Source of the DNA: Clarireedia homoeocarpa
Lineage: Eukaryota > Ascomycota > Leotiomycetes > Helotiales > Rutstroemiaceae
DNA: 64,000 nucleotides
NCBI GenBank assembly: GCA_001465935.1
Contig: LNKV01000007.1
Location: forward strand, 310,001-374,000
Reading direction: 5' to 3'
Shown here: positions 11,841 to 24,870 of the stretch, in pieces
How positions within the stretch are numbered: position 1 is the first letter of the stretch
Layout: every line of letters starts with the position of its first letter
The notes under the pieces: model-generated
The model's input: the letters and a program-made list of their open reading frames with translations, nothing else
Told to the model about the DNA's origin: nothing
Database searches by the model: none
Program-made: the position numbers and the translations under genes

Positions 11841-12410
11841 GTCTGGGAAATTTAGGATATTTTTAAAATAAAATTGTGGGATATGGATGGATAGTACAAA
11901 TTGATTAGTACTTTCGCCAAAATGCTCATCGTCCTCGTCCTCGTCCTCATCCTCATCCTCATCAATGTTTACAGTAATCGCCCCGCACCAACACCGATAA
12001 CCCCTCCACACTAATTACTGTATGTGCCCCGCCATGTGCTCATCTGCATTTGACATGCATCCACGAACGAACAGCCCAATTTTTTCCTATTAGGGAAATA
12101 TTACTCACACGCCGAATATTTCTTCCACAATTAATCATTCCGTACGGCAGGAGCTCCGAGTCTTAGGAACAAACAGTCTATTTAGTATTTATTCAATTGA
12201 GCCACTTGTTCAGCGATAAAGATATATAAATAAAACTATTACTCCCTAGGTGTACTTCTGTATATATATATATCTCTCTCTCTTCTTCCTTCCCATCACC
12301 TGCAAATTTCCCTCGTCTCGGCAGTACAGTAGAAAAAATACGAGCCTAATCCACAACACCGAAAAGAACCACAAATACAAATATATCTTTCCCCCTCCCC
12401 CCCAAGAAAA
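11841..12410. other. Intergenic between tandem genes
   Basis: 3' flank of the fasciclin gene and promoter of the next. Contains a short CTC/ATC trinucleotide run at about 11930-11964 and TA/TC runs at about 12259-12284. No gene seen. Confidence 0.5.
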
Positions 12411-13894
12411 ATGTCGAAACCCAGAATCTACCTCACGCGTATGACGGTAGAAGACCATTTCGATGATTTCTGGGAGATCTGGAAAGATGAGCGAGCGCTG
12501 GGTTGGTCGTATGTTTGTTTGTTTTCTTCTTCTTCTGTTGGTTTCTTTGTTTCTTCCTTTTCTTTTCTTCTCTCTTTTTTTTTTTTTTTTTGGTTGTCAT
12601 TATTCGTATCTTTAACTTAGTTGGATTTATAATTGGGGCTCTCAATACAGAGATAGATATATATACATAGCGTGACAGCTAACAACCAAATAGCACGCAT
12701 GCACCTAAAGTTATAAGAGAAGATGCGGTGGCTCTGATGACGAAGCTTTTGCCTGCGGAACAGGGAGGGGAGGAGGGGGGAATTGATAAGTTTGCTGTTA
12801 TGCTGAGGGAGGAAGGGGGAGAGGGTAGTGAAGGGGGAAAAGGTTTGTGCGGTTTTTTATTTATTTTGGGAATTGTGTGGTGTGAGGTGGATGGCGAGGG
12901 GTCGGCGATGATGAAATGAGGGGAGGTGGAAGAACGCCGAATGAGATGTTTGGGCGAGGTTGGGTGGGAAGGGAGGGTAGTGTGAACTTAATTCGGGATT
13001 CTAGAGGCGGGAGTCTGTAGCAAGTTGTTGGAAGATGTTCTGATAGCTTGAGCGAGTGGAGCTATCCGACGTCGTTTTCTTCCTCGGGGTCATTCCTATC
13101 ATCTCCCGCCATTTCCCCTTTCCCTTTCCTTTTTCCTTCCGTATTATTCGACATGAAAAGGACAACCAGCTCATCTTCCATGGGGACTAAAATACTAACT
13201 CGAGCCCACCCCTCAGCTGCAGAGACGAATTCCAACTCAAAACCAAAAATGATCGGATTCATAGGGACTAATCGGCCCTCTCCTCAAGGACTAGAGTTCG
13301 GTTACTGCATCAATTATGATTATTGGGGGAAGGGGTATGCGACGGAGGCTGCGAGGATGTTTTTGGATACTTATTGGGGGTTGGAGGGTGAGTGAAGTTT
13401 TTAGTCTTTTTAAGTTTTCGACGGGGGAGAGGAGAAGGTTGATTGGGGGTGAAGGGGGGGAAGATATTGGAGGCTATAATGGTTCAAGAAGGGAAAAGGC
13501 GAGAGTGAAGTAGAAGGAAATAAGGAGAAAGAGCTAACATGAGCGCGAATATAGAGAGAAAAAGCATATCTGGACTAGTAGCGAAAGTTGATCCGGGGAA
13601 TATACCGAGTGAGAGGATTGTTAAAAGGTTGGGAGGGAGAAAAGGAGAGTTGTTAAAGGAGGTGAGTCAAATTTGTCTTGTTTTTATGGATGACTTTTCT
13701 CGTTACATGTATGAAGAGTAAAAAGAGAGGAAGAAAGTACATGGATGGAAAGAAATTGAAAAGTAAGGGATAATCATCTGATATACTGACTCTTGCATGA
13801 TATGATATAGGTGTATAAACGAAATGTGAATGTGGAGAAGAGCGATCTCGTGTGCTGGTATTTCGATCGACCTGGATCAGAAGATGGAAAGTAG
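12411..13894 (+). CDS. GNAT acetyltransferase, RimJ/RimL-like, five exons
   Basis: Hand-built model: exons 12411-12508, 12694-12842, 13223-13387, 13555-13661, 13811-13894, giving 200 residues. Phases agree at every junction, donors are GTATGT, GTTTGT, GTGAGT and GTGAGT, and branch-like ACTAAC/CTAAC precedes several acceptors. The start MSKPRIYLTRMTVEDHFDDF matches the onset of RimJ/RimL-type acetyltransferases. Later come MIGFIGT (beta strand), EFGYCINYDYWGKGYATEAA (acetyl-CoA pyrophosphate loop, GKGYA) and VAKVDPGNIPSERIVKRLG (motif B). The ending is VCWYFDRPGSEDGK. The second intron (380 nt) is long, and exon 2 ends in low-complexity Glu/Gly, so exon 2/3 borders are the least sure. Substrate unknown; family members acetylate N-termini or small molecules. 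Confidence 0.72.
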
Positions 13895-16008
13895 ATATGA
13901 AGGAAACGTCTGAGTGAGTGAGTAAGAACGCCTGTGGAAGGAAGAGATTGACGGCTATAGAGATGGGTTTAATTTGGAGATGTAGAATATATGACGATGC
14001 ACTTGCATCAAAGATTGAAACCGCGAAAATTGAAAATTGGGAGTCGTGCGAGCTATATTTAGGGGTGAAGAGGAGCGGATACGTAGATAGATGAACCCGA
14101 GCCGATGTAAGGAGTGTAGTGTCCCCGAAGGCATGCACTGCACTTGCAAGGTAGCCAGACAAATGAAACCGAAGGGAGAAGAGAAAAGATACCAAATTGA
14201 TAGAGCTTGTTTAAATTCATCACGACAGACAAAAAAAAAAGGGCTCAGGATGATATCTCGCTTCCTCGCCTACTAATAATAGAATATTTTTATATCTTCC
14301 ATCAAGGGAAGCTTGACAAGTCCAGACTCCAAGCTCAAGCCTAGCTATGCAGAAATTTAGAGTGAACAGTTGCCCAGTCAGTCCCTACGCTTTTGAATTT
14401 CGCCCTCTATTGCGATGTGATGAACATTGCACTTTCTGCTTTCTGCTCATGTAACCCAATTCATGTGCATGCGGAGCAGGAGGATCAACTCTTGCCGTGT
14501 TTTTCTGACATTGCTTATCATGGTTCGGGAACTTCGGAGTCGCATCCACATCAAAGTGGGATGGGATGATGTGATCTTTGTTTGAAGGTTTGCTAAGCCA
14601 TAACAGATTGATGTCCTTTGCTCGTTGAACTTGAGTTTACTGAGCTGGGGCATCTATTGGGAACAGCTCCGTTTTGGGGCGCCTGGTGAACGACCTGCAT
14701 GCATGCATCCTCGACTCCTGGTTCTTAGAGGGAACATCAGATGCGATGAACGAGTGAGCGTTATGCAGATGGGAGCATAGGACTTGATCTATCTCACGGA
14801 AGATGAAATGTACTTGCCTCCATCAGATGCAGATTTGGGAGGACGATGTCGTTGCGGAACTCAGATGTAGTATTCCGATTCCGGACTCCATTTCAGCTTG
14901 TCAGCTCTGATGTTCGAGCTTCATAATGGATCTGGGTTTTTTGCGTCCTTGTGGGACGAGAATTACCTATTTGAATTTTGAATAGTCAATTCGCATGTTT
15001 CAAGCCAGACCCCTGAATCGTCTAATCATTCACCATATCACCTAACATCGTACCGGCGCATAAGAACTAGCAGCAAGCCTAATCCGACGTCAGGACACAA
15101 TTGAATCAAAACAAAGCTCTAGAATCGTTGAACGATATCTTCTACTAAGCTCCCTTCGACATTCCATTCTCTATATCGAGTTCGAATATTACCAATTTAC
15201 CGCAAGACCAGAACTCGAATTTCCGCTCCCGCTCCAAAATTTAGGTAAAAAAGTGCGTGATGGCCCCATAGGAATATGCTACCGCCGCACAACGACCCAT
15301 ATTTCATGTCAATGATTTTCCTTGGCAAGATAGATTATCAAATCGCTGAGCGGTACGGTACGACGAAGATAGCGCAACGTGAAATGGAAATAGATGTCAT
15401 TCAACGGCTAACTAGGTATGCTTGTCAAGTCGTTGTGTAACGACTACACATGTTGCCCTCAGCCGACGTCCCATCAACCCTTTCCACGAACCGCAATCCC
15501 ATCACATGCGGCTCCGCCCCCGACATTGCTGGCTGAAACTCCAGGGTCATTTTAGGATTGATTGCTGATCGTTGGATCATACGAGCAAGTTAGAAAGAAT
15601 TATCTCGTGGAAAACCCCTGTTATCCACCTGTTAGTTTGAAATCATGCATGTTCATTGAGAGCCAATGAGTAGTATCCGCAATACCGCTGTGTCGCCGCA
15701 AGTATGCTAATTTTAGATGCGCATAGAAGTGTCCATTATCGACCTAGCATCCGGACATTGTAGTACGGTAAGAATGGGGGTAGTCGATCTAAAGCTCAAT
15801 TAAGGAAAAGAAGAAGAAGAGGACGGTCCCGTAGACCTGAGAGAGGTCTTCTTCGTGAATCGTTCACTCGTTAGTCGTTCATTGTTTTCGCAGCGTCGTC
15901 GAGGATCTTCCCCTTCCTTTCCTTCCCTTTTTCCGTCGCTCGTTGCCTTTCGTTGTATATATCACTTTTAGCCCCAAGACTTTTTGTACGAAGTCTAGGG
16001 AGACAAGC
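13895..16008. other. Intergenic, 2.1 kb, no gene recognised
   Basis: Between two plus-strand genes. Short open frames only (none above 70 codons outside overlaps). Contains self-complementary CATGCATGCATG at about 14698. The final 300 bases include a purine run near 15805 and a CT-rich leader before 16009, consistent with a promoter and 5' UTR. Confidence 0.45.
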
Positions 16009-16817
16009 ATGTCGCACGCACAGCCGTATTCAGACTTGGAACATGTACCTCGTCCTGGGCATGACAATGACATGCACAATGAGGCTGTGGTAGGAGGATA
16101 CTATGTTCCTTCTCCATACATGGCCGAAGAGCCTCACAAAGTGCAATCGATACCATCGACATCGGAAACCAAAGTTAAACGTGGATTACCGTTACTCTGG
16201 CTTGCTGTCGCGATACTGGCGTTTTTGATTGGTGGTGGAATGGGCGGTGGGATAGCAGCAGGTGTTATGTCTGGGGAAAAGAATACTGCAAAGAGGTAAT
16301 AATTTCTTTCGAAATGATGAACGGAATCAAGAAACTAATGCATACGCATTCTAGCTGTTCAAAGCTCGAGTCTCCCGCCCCCACTGCAGCATCGAATTCA
16401 ATACAGTGCTCCGGCGCAACAGCCACCGTAACGACAACAGCTACAGCTACCGCTACCGAAACCGTAGCAGTTAATGCAGGTGGATGTCCTCTGAACAACG
16501 GAACCACCTACACATCGTCCGCATCCACCACAAACAACAAATTCACCATTCTCTGCGACACAGATGTAACGCCCGGGACCCAAATCAATGGTGATGGTAT
16601 TTATGTGACCACGTTGGATGATTGCCTGGATGCGTGTGCGGCGTATAGTAAGAATACTACAGCGACGGCAGAAACTGGACTGTGTTTGGGCGCTGTGTGG
16701 GTCATCCAGTTTCCAGCGAATATGGGAATGAATGGAATGTGTTATTTCAAGGGTCGTCGATCAACGTATCCTATTACGGATGGTAATATTGGTATTGGAG
16801 CTATTTTGCAGTCGTGA
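16009..16817 (+). CDS. Single-pass membrane protein with Cys-rich, apple/PAN-like ectodomain
   Basis: Two exons (16009-16295, 16355-16817) make 249 residues; the 59-nt intron has GTAATA, AAACTAATG and CTAG, phase 2. An upstream ATG at 15943 is in frame, but MSHAQPYSDLEHVP is the more natural start for this fungal family. Order: cytoplasmic acidic/Pro segment (1-60), basic stop KVKRG, one membrane helix LPLLWLAVAILAFLIGGGMG (about 64-83) with Gly-rich end, then Thr/Ala-rich stalk, then an ectodomain with six or more Cys (CPLNNGTTY, FTILCDTDVTPG, DDCLDACAAY, GLCLGAVW, CYFKG). That spacing resembles fungal apple/PAN-like domains. A type II orientation is inferred from the lack of a signal peptide. 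Function unknown. Confidence 0.75.
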
Positions 16818-18686
16818 TGATTGTCGTTGGGGGTTGGTAATAAGGTTGAAAAAATCGCTTTTCTGAGAAAGAAATAATACGTCTTTGGGATATAAAGGCA
16901 GCTTTGTCGAACCTAATACCCGCGGTTACTTCTTTCTGGATATATTGAGGGTGTTTTTTCTTGGAAGAGGCATTGGTTTGGTGCTGTGGAGCAACTAGAC
17001 CAGGCCATGTAACATTTCGAGAAACCTGTTAGATTCTTCGATGTTCGAGGAGGACGTCGGTGTTCACCAGGAGTTTGGTGGGTTGAAGGGAAACATTTAT
17101 AAGGTAGCTGACAGAGGCATGATACCCTAATCTTTGTAAAAAAACTATTACATAGAGATGAAAGCGTCGAAAATTCTCAACGAATCATCCCAGAGGACAA
17201 TTTTGAGCACAAATTCCCAAAGTCGGAGTGCACTCTTGCGGATTACATACCCAAGAGCTTGTAGCAATACATTAACCAATCCAATTGGTATAATTTCCAA
17301 GAACACCTCTCGAAAACTCAAATTTCTCTTGAACTCGTGTCGATTGTGTGGTGATCAAGGAAGGGATCATAAAACCCACCGGCGCAGCATGACATCTACC
17401 CGGTAGATCGTCTCAGAACGAACTCGAGAGACCTTCTCTTGCGGGCTTCAATGTCCGTCATGAGGTCGAGTGGTGAACGAGACTCAGATATGGAAAACCA
17501 ACGCCGGTTTAACATATGGGCAGCGGCACACAGCTTCAACCCCGCGAACCCGCAAAGGCAGTTCACTCGTTTCAAACACCTTCCGGCCGAGGTTAGGTTT
17601 GGCTTGTGATCTGGAGGGTGCTCATTATGCGCCGATATGTCTGGCGGTTTCCATTCCCCCCTTCGCTCGTTGCATAGCTATATCGTACCACTTGGGGTTA
17701 CTAGATAGATAGTGCTGGGTAGTTGAAGTGAGCGTACGTGCATCCGCAGAAGGAAATCCAGGGTGTACACCACATAGGTCCAAAGGAGGAGGGGAAAGCA
17801 GTCTGGGTTCTTCTAGACTATGTGGGAACCGGTCCCTTATACTATAGAATCTCTATCTGAGTGGCTTACACTAACCCAAAAAGGAGGGGCTGCATCATGC
17901 TTACAATAGATAGATAGATAAATATACAGAGAAGTTATTTAGTAGTTGTAGCTAAAAGGGATAGATAGTTGGGGATTGAGAGAGGTAGTTAGTTGGGTAA
18001 GTCAAGAGTCGTTGAGAGGTGATTAAACCACGACATATACTCTTCGACAAAGCGAATCTCACCATCTCATACGTATAAATTTATCACTCACTCACTCATC
18101 CACTCCAAAAATAATCTCTCTCTCAACAGATATATTGTAAATGAACTCTCAAATAGTACCGAATCATAATAGTAGTAGTGGGTAGTAGGTAATAGTAGTC
18201 TGTAAACAAGACGCGCATCATCATCGCTGGTATCATTGATAGAAGAAGAGCGCCGAGCAACCAAAAAATCGAGTAGTATCAAAGCAGTGAGGAAAAAAAA
18301 AGCAGAAAAATGGTGTGTAATCTTTCATCCAAGCATATCATCAATTCCTACCCAACCCATCAGAGTGTAGCAACCAAGCGAGCATGCAAGCAAGTTCTGC
18401 TCCCTATTGCCTTGCCCCGCAAGACCCAACCAATCAACTCCAGCCAGCGTGCTATAAAACAAAAAAAAATGTCCTCTCAAAAAAGACATTGTAAACCGCT
18501 CCTAGTCCGCGCTGCGCCCCGCTCCCAAAGATGTAATGTCATGTCATAACGCCGTGCATGGTATAAGGCACAATAGCATAGTCCGTTCGTGCATATCGTT
18601 CGAGAAAGGAAAGAAATTAACCCCCACATAAATTGAAAGAAAATGTTTCGCTCATCCGATCTCTCATTTCCATAACAAAGAAAAGA
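16818..18686. other. Intergenic between convergent genes
   Basis: 3' flanks of the membrane-protein gene and of areA. The last few hundred bases (about 18060-18686) probably hold the long areA 3' UTR; in Aspergillus the areA 3' UTR controls mRNA stability (established knowledge), but I see no specific conserved element. Short open frames at 17158-17712 are not called. Confidence 0.45.
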
Positions 18687-21600
18687 TCAAAGACTCATGG
18701 TCAACCATTCCCATTCTTGAGGACCCGTTCCCGAGCCATTAACTCCAGTCTGACCATTCATAACCATGCTCTGTTGGGACGCCGCGCCTGCACCTGCACC
18801 ACCTAATCCCATTTGCATGCCTGCATTACTTGAACCCATCATCGGTCGGCTTGACATGCTGAAACCATTGGTCATACCAAGATTTGACATGGCCCCAGTG
18901 GATGTACTTAACGACGTCATGCCGAAAGATTTAGCTGCCTCATTACTACCGGTTGAGTTCTCGGGGGAGTCGACGTCCATGCTTTCGATTGCGCTAACAC
19001 TTTTGCTATGCCTTCTTTGCCGTTTTGGAACTGCGTTTGATCGAGGCATGTTAGATGCTGCACCAGGCCCTGGTGTTGCTTTCGGTGGAGCGGCAGCTAT
19101 AGGCACTACGCCTTTACCACCACTAACTCCTGTCGCACCTGATGATGAACCTGCAGATCCGTGATACGAGGTTGGTGTACTACCGGCAGTGCTACCACCA
19201 TTCCCTAACGAGCCTGAGATTGAAGGCGGACTAGCACTTTCGTTTGCATTTCTGCCATGGCTGCTCGTAGGTGTTGTTGCTTGTGTCGGAGGTGCGGTAT
19301 TGACCATACTTGACGCTGCGACTATGGAGTTCTTTCTCGTATTTGGACCACTGCCCATTTGCGCACCCATTTTCTTAGACGCTCTCGTGGATGCTCCACC
19401 AGAAGTTCCAAGTGGTAAAGTAGCACCTGAGCCACGATTTCGCTTCTTAATAACATCTGTCTTCAAAGATAGCGGTCGAACGACACCATGTAATTTCAAG
19501 AACAGGCCGCAAGCATTGCATAGTGGATGTCCTTCAGGATTTCGTCTCCAAAGGGGAGTAGTCTGGGTAAAGCAATTGGTACATGTTGTTGGAACTCCGT
19601 TATCTCCCTGACCACCGGCTGCTGCTGCGAGATTAGTAGTGGAACCGTGTTTAGAACCACCGGGTGATGCAGGTCTGCTAGGCGCAACAGATGAGAACCC
19701 CGACATATTATGAGGATCTGGAGGAGAATTTGGATCGGAAGGGCCAGACTGATCGAACATGCCACCTTGTGAGCCAAGTAAGACAGCATTTGGAGTAGAA
19801 GCGGTTCGAGGAATTTTCTGTTGTCTTCTGTCATTTCTCGACCGGCTGTCGGAAACTGACTGTGTCGAGCCATGATGTCTGCCTAAGGAGCCCCCAGCCC
19901 CATCCCATTCTAATGGCGAAGAAACCATTTCAGTGCCCCCAATGGTGACTTGTTTTCTTGGCGGTCCGGCTGGATATCGTGCAGAATGCGTATGGAATTG
20001 TCCCGGTAAATTAGCATCCCATTGTAAGCTACCAGAATGAATGTCCATGTTGGGATCATCCAAAGTTGACTGCCCAAAGTCATGTTGCATCATGAGCGTT
20101 CGATCAGCAAATGCGGTGCCCTCATCATCCTCATTATCCGAATCCGCTCCAAAAGTAAATATATTCTCTTGGCCCATATGCACACCTGGAGAGCGCACGG
20201 AGTGGTCAGACTGGAAGACCTGTGATGGGTCTATATGTTGGTTTATACCGAAAGATCCTGCAGCAGTATAGTTGTTATTTGTTGGACCTGAACTCGTAAC
20301 TGCAGTAAACATTGATCCACCATTTCCATTGTACATATATTGAGGAGCCATTGGGTTCGAAAGACTCGATGGTCCGCGGCCAAAGTTGTGAGATCTCTGG
20401 TGTCGCATATCCATGCCATGTTGTTGTTGGAAATAAACGGGCTCGCCTTCTGGAATTGGTTGCGGGGTAGAAACTGCTGATGGATAAGCACTTCCTGGAG
20501 GAGAATAGTAATCGTTTGAGTTCAAGGAGGTAGATGGCATTGTAATATTATTGTACATTGAAGAGAATGGACCGTGGCCAACAAGTGGTGAGTGTGAAGG
20601 AGAAAAGTTGAAGTTCTGCTGAAATGGGCCTGCGGATGTTATGATGGGATCATGATCCATATTGAAAGTATCTAGTCGGAACGGCACATTCGCTAATCCG
20701 TGATGATTGTTGAAGTTATTATTTGGAGGGTGCGATTGATTCAAGGAATATTCTGTTAGATCAGAATCATGATCCCGCTCGTTGGGAATCATAATGCTGT
20801 TAACTTGAGGGGAGAAGTCGGCCGGCCGTTTTCGGGCCTTCCAGATGTTAGTACCTATCCACGACGGCGCTTACAAGCAAGAAGTGTCGATTGAGATGAA
20901 GCAAAAAGTAACAAACTTACCCGTCTCTCGTCAATACTTGTCTTCCTCACATGTCGCTGAACATAATTGAATTCCTCGTTACTTCGCGGAGCATGGTGAG
21001 GTACCGGCACAGATTGCGGGATAGTGAATTGCGGCTGAGTCGACTCCTTTCGCATTTTAATAGGAATTGCTGAAGCAACAGTATGCGACGATTTTTCTGT
21101 CTCCCTCTTGAGATTCTCAGGGGAGGGAGAAGTTGCAAGGCCCGCGGGCGTTGAGATGTTGTCGGAGAAGATAAAGTCGTCCAAATTCATGGCGTCGGAA
21201 TTGTCGACGGTAGTTTGGTCGGAAGATTTTCTCAACTGAGCGATTCCACTGGGAACACTTGAAGTACTTGTATTGAGGTTCTGTGGGTTTTGTTGTCGAG
21301 ATAACCTGCAGTACTATCGTCAGACTCACTTTCGCTCGTACCCAGGTCCACTTTTAGAGATAGCAGTATCTCTGCAGAAAAACCTACCGGGACTCTTCTT
21401 CTTGCCTGCGTTTTCGCAGACTCATTGCCATCATGCGCCATGTCAGATTCTCCAATCGCTCTTGGTTTGGTAATTGCTGCTTCGTTTTACTATACAGTTT
21501 CCAGATTTGTGTAGCCAAGGGATCTTTCTTCTGCATTTCGTCCGTGTTATCGAGCTCCTCACCGGCGGTGCCATCCTTCCAAGTAGGAAAGAAGCTCTCA

Positions 21601-21929
21601 CCGAGCAAGTCATTGCGCGCACGTTTCGACACCGAATAATCCAGCTTGCCGTCCTGAGCCCTTGCGCTCGCGCCCGAGCTCTTTGTGTCGTTGGTAGGAG
21701 AAGTATTAAAAACGGAGGTAGATTGGTTCGCGGAGGTCGGGTGCGATAGTTGATTTTCGGGTCGTCGAGGAAATCTAAAGTCGTGTTCTGTCCCTATCCT
21801 TGATGGTGAAGTAGTTCTGTTATTTGTTGGATGAAAATCTCCACCTGTATGCAAGTCCAAGTCCTCAGACGAGTCGCGGAATCTTTGGAGCAACCCCCCA
21901 CGCTCATGGTATTGTGCCGTTCCAGACAT
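18687..21929 (-). CDS. areA: GATA-type nitrogen regulator AreA/NIT2
   Basis: Exons 21929-21388, 21305-20921 and 20837-18687 (minus strand) give 1025 residues; donors GTAGGT and GTAAGT, phases 2 and 0, second intron with a GTACTAAC branch site. Activates genes for secondary nitrogen sources when ammonium or glutamine is scarce; acts in the nucleus on GATA motifs. Seen: the conserved AreA N-terminal block [15 protein letters not shown]...[10 protein letters not shown] (about residues 147-180), the [15 protein letters not shown] block, and one zinc finger with Cys 728, 731, 749 and 752 (C-X2-C-X17-C-X2-C) containing [18 protein letters not shown], followed by the basic tail [13 protein letters not shown]. 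The last residues, EWEWLTMSL, match the C-terminus that contacts the repressor NmrA in Aspergillus. The start at [12 protein letters not shown] is my choice; the frame stays open 104 codons further upstream. Confidence 0.94.
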
Positions 21930-22430
21930 TTCGTTGGAGCGACACACCTCCTTCTCGGGAAGGTCCTCCTCCAAATGCAACGATCTAAGCTGTAGCCGAG
22001 CCCAACCCTGGAGCTGAGTGTATTTGCAAACGTAAAGAAGTCGTACTCGCCGTGATGATGTATGAATGTTCCTGTGGGAGAGATTGGGCTTGAGTATGGG
22101 CAAAAGGGTATTGAATGAAGTGAATTTTAATGTACGGAGTATGCTTTGGAGGGTTTTTTGTTCTTGTCTTCTTTCCCTTAAACACCGACGTTTATTTTTC
22201 TTTTGATCTAGAATGAAAAGACCGATTTCCCGAGTATGCACCCAGTGGACGAATAATCTTTAGGCAAATAAGAAAAGGGCCCAGAAAATTGCAGCGAGTC
22301 AGACGGAGGGTTTGTGTTGCAATTTCGCGAATCTCGCCGAGGAGCGGTGGATGGCAGTGAAGTTCCAGGATGTATTGTGATGTGGTCCAGGTCGAAGTAA
22401 TTCCCAAAGCCGTGGTTCGTAGAGCAAATG

Positions 22431-22505
22431 TTGGTAATATTGGTAATGCTGGTAGTGCTGGTAATGTCGGTAATGTTTGTAATGTTTGTAATGTTTGTAA
22501 TAGAA
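22431..22505. repeat. GGTAAT/TGTAAT-type short tandem repeats
   Basis: Irregular 9-mer and 8-mer units built on GTAATGTT and GTAATGCTG, about 500 bases upstream of the areA start. Confidence 0.75.
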
Positions 22506-22906
22506 TAGAAGCTGCTGCTGCTGGCTGCTGACTGTTAACTGTTGACTGCTGCTAATGTTCTGCGGCTGGCTTTCGACGTCGATAATTTGGATGGGGTAGG
22601 TGTGTGTGTGTGTGTGTGTCTATGTGTTATGTAGGGGGAGCAAAAAGACTATGGAGACAGAAGTAGTGGCAAGTGGTGTCCTGGCCGAAGTTGCACGGTT
22701 GCTCAAGAAATGCTTCCGGATTCTTTTCTTGCACCTTTACGAAGAAAGGTAGACAACTGGGTGAATAAAGTCGGCCTTTCCTTCTTTCCATTCGCGGTTT
22801 CGTTTTGGCTTTTGGCTTGGAGGCGAGGATGAACGGTATATGGTAGAATTAGGTTTTATACCGTGCTAGGTTATGCGTCTTGGGAGATCCGGTCTGGTAT
22901 GGTACC

Positions 22907-22976
22907 CGTACGTACGTACGTACGTATGTATGTATGTATGTATGTATGTATGTATGTATGTATGTATGTATGTACG
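22907..22976. repeat. Tetranucleotide tract (CGTA)n then (TGTA)n
   Basis: About four CGTA units run straight into about twelve TGTA units, ending in TGTACG. The one-base difference between the two halves suggests C-to-T change plus slippage. Confidence 0.9.
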
Positions 22977-23100
22977 AAGTATGGGTGGTGGTCTATGAGA
23001 TGGATATGGACATGGAGATAGATAATGGAGATGGACGGACGGTTTATTTCAAGTCGTGCCCACAATCCACAAATCCACTATCCACAAGTCCACAAAGCCA

Positions 23101-23162
23101 CAGTCCACAGTCCACAGTCCACAGTCCACAGTCCACAGTCCACAGTCCACAGTCCACAGTCC
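23101..23162. repeat. 7-bp tandem repeat (CAGTCCA)n
   Basis: Nearly nine perfect heptamer units, preceded by about 50 bases of degenerate related units (ATCCACA types). Confidence 0.9.
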
Positions 23163-23589
23163 GCAATATGTCAAGCATCGATGGAGGATCTTACCAACTA
23201 ATATCCAGTGTGTGAGTGGTGGTCCACTGCTCACAAAAGTACGGAGGGAAATTCGGTTGTATGGTGGAGTATAGCTTCGTAGCCATGGAAAATGAAGGAC
23301 GAGGCCATCTACAGATTCTACCCAAACTACCAACTACTTAAATTGTCCCCCCCCTCAATGCTCTCCACCCCCTCCACCCACTAAAAATGGCAAATTGTCG
23401 TAGCGAGCAGAAAGAGGAGAGAGCTGTGTGTGCTCCGTACGGAGCCTACTTTCGTTTGGGAGCAAGAACAGACCAGAGGGATGCTTGTTTGTGGAGTTTC
23501 AACACGGACGGATTTGTGAGAAAAGCACTTCGTATGGAGTTGCACCGATCGGTCCCTTAGTTGGCTTGGGTGCTTGCTTGCCTGGTTAC

Positions 23590-23635
23590 TTGCTTGCTTG
23601 CTTGCTTGCTGGCTGGCTGGCTGGCTGGCTGGCTG
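23590..23635. repeat. Compound tetranucleotide (TTGC)n-(TGGC)n
   Basis: About five TTGC-type units followed by about six TGGC-type units without interruption. Confidence 0.9.
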
Positions 23636-24870
23636 TCCATTTCCGACGCACGTTTACTCTCATACACGCTTTACACGCTCTACACGCTTTCCATTTCAAT
23701 ATACTTCACGAACGCAGATGTGGGTAAGGAATGCACAGAGCACGAGGACATGGCAGATATCGAGTGTATCGTAGATGTAAAGGTCATTATCATATGCTCC
23801 TTTTCATCGCACTTCCCTGTATGGAACCTCCCTAGGTGTGCTGAATCCGAATCTTCACTAGCATGACGGTGCGACTCTGAAAAAGTTCCTCCGAGTTTAG
23901 CGCCTACTAGGTTGTGGTTGTATTGCTGGTGGGAGAGCGAAAGGAGCAAGGGGGCATCCTCTTGCTCCCCTCTTCTGAGTGGAAGAGACAAAGGTCAGTA
24001 GGATACTCGATTCGAGGGTGCTTGGTACAAAGGAGACATGTAGCAAGTATGAATCAGGTCGACAACCTTCCTCAAACCCCTCCCCTCCTACAGGATTTAC
24101 GCCGAACAAAAACCATGTCAGCCCAGTAACTTACATATATCTTGAAGCCAATCCTAACGAGTACTCATCTACAGCCCATCTTCTCCAAGCAACATCTGGT
24201 GCTTCTGTACAAATCCGCCACAGAAAGTGGCAAAAGAAATGGGTACTTCCGTTATACCTGCCTGTATATATCTGGAGCGCTTGAAGCCAGGGAAAAAGCA
24301 ATAATATCACCACCCGCGCAAACCCTGCATCGCGGCCAGATTTTCGAGACCTGAATAGAAGACAGCAAGGACCGTAAATTGACGGAGTCGTCAGCCCAAG
24401 TCCAATTTCACCCCCACAGTCTGGAGAGATTTACCTAGCAAGCCCTCCCGCAAGCCCGCCTAAAGCCTTTCAAGGATTCATAAAAAATCTCACCCAACTT
24501 CTTTTTACCACGATGCTATTGCGGTAAAATAGACATCCTGTCATCCTGTCAGTCTCTATGTCTGGATGTACTCTTCATGTACAATATATGCAATGTACAC
24601 CCACCCTGTGCGTTGCCTTGGAATAGCAAGCACATGCATGTTACCCATGCCAGCTCTCCCTCTCGCTCTCGCTCTCCCTCTTTGTACGGCCGATGGAATG
24701 CGCTGTTTCCCACGCCCATCGCAAACCGCAGTGCAATGAGTGCATCGCCCTCTAGCGCGCTACCCTTCTTCTCTCTCCTACTCCGATTTCATATGACACC
24801 TACCCATCAGTAAAAAACTCCGAACAGTTCGTGCGTGCACCTGTCCCATAATGCACGCTATACTACCCAA

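Noticed and set aside
23428..23866. About 100-codon frames with Leu/Ala/Cys/Trp runs
   Set aside because: Their composition comes from the TTGC/TGGC microsatellite.
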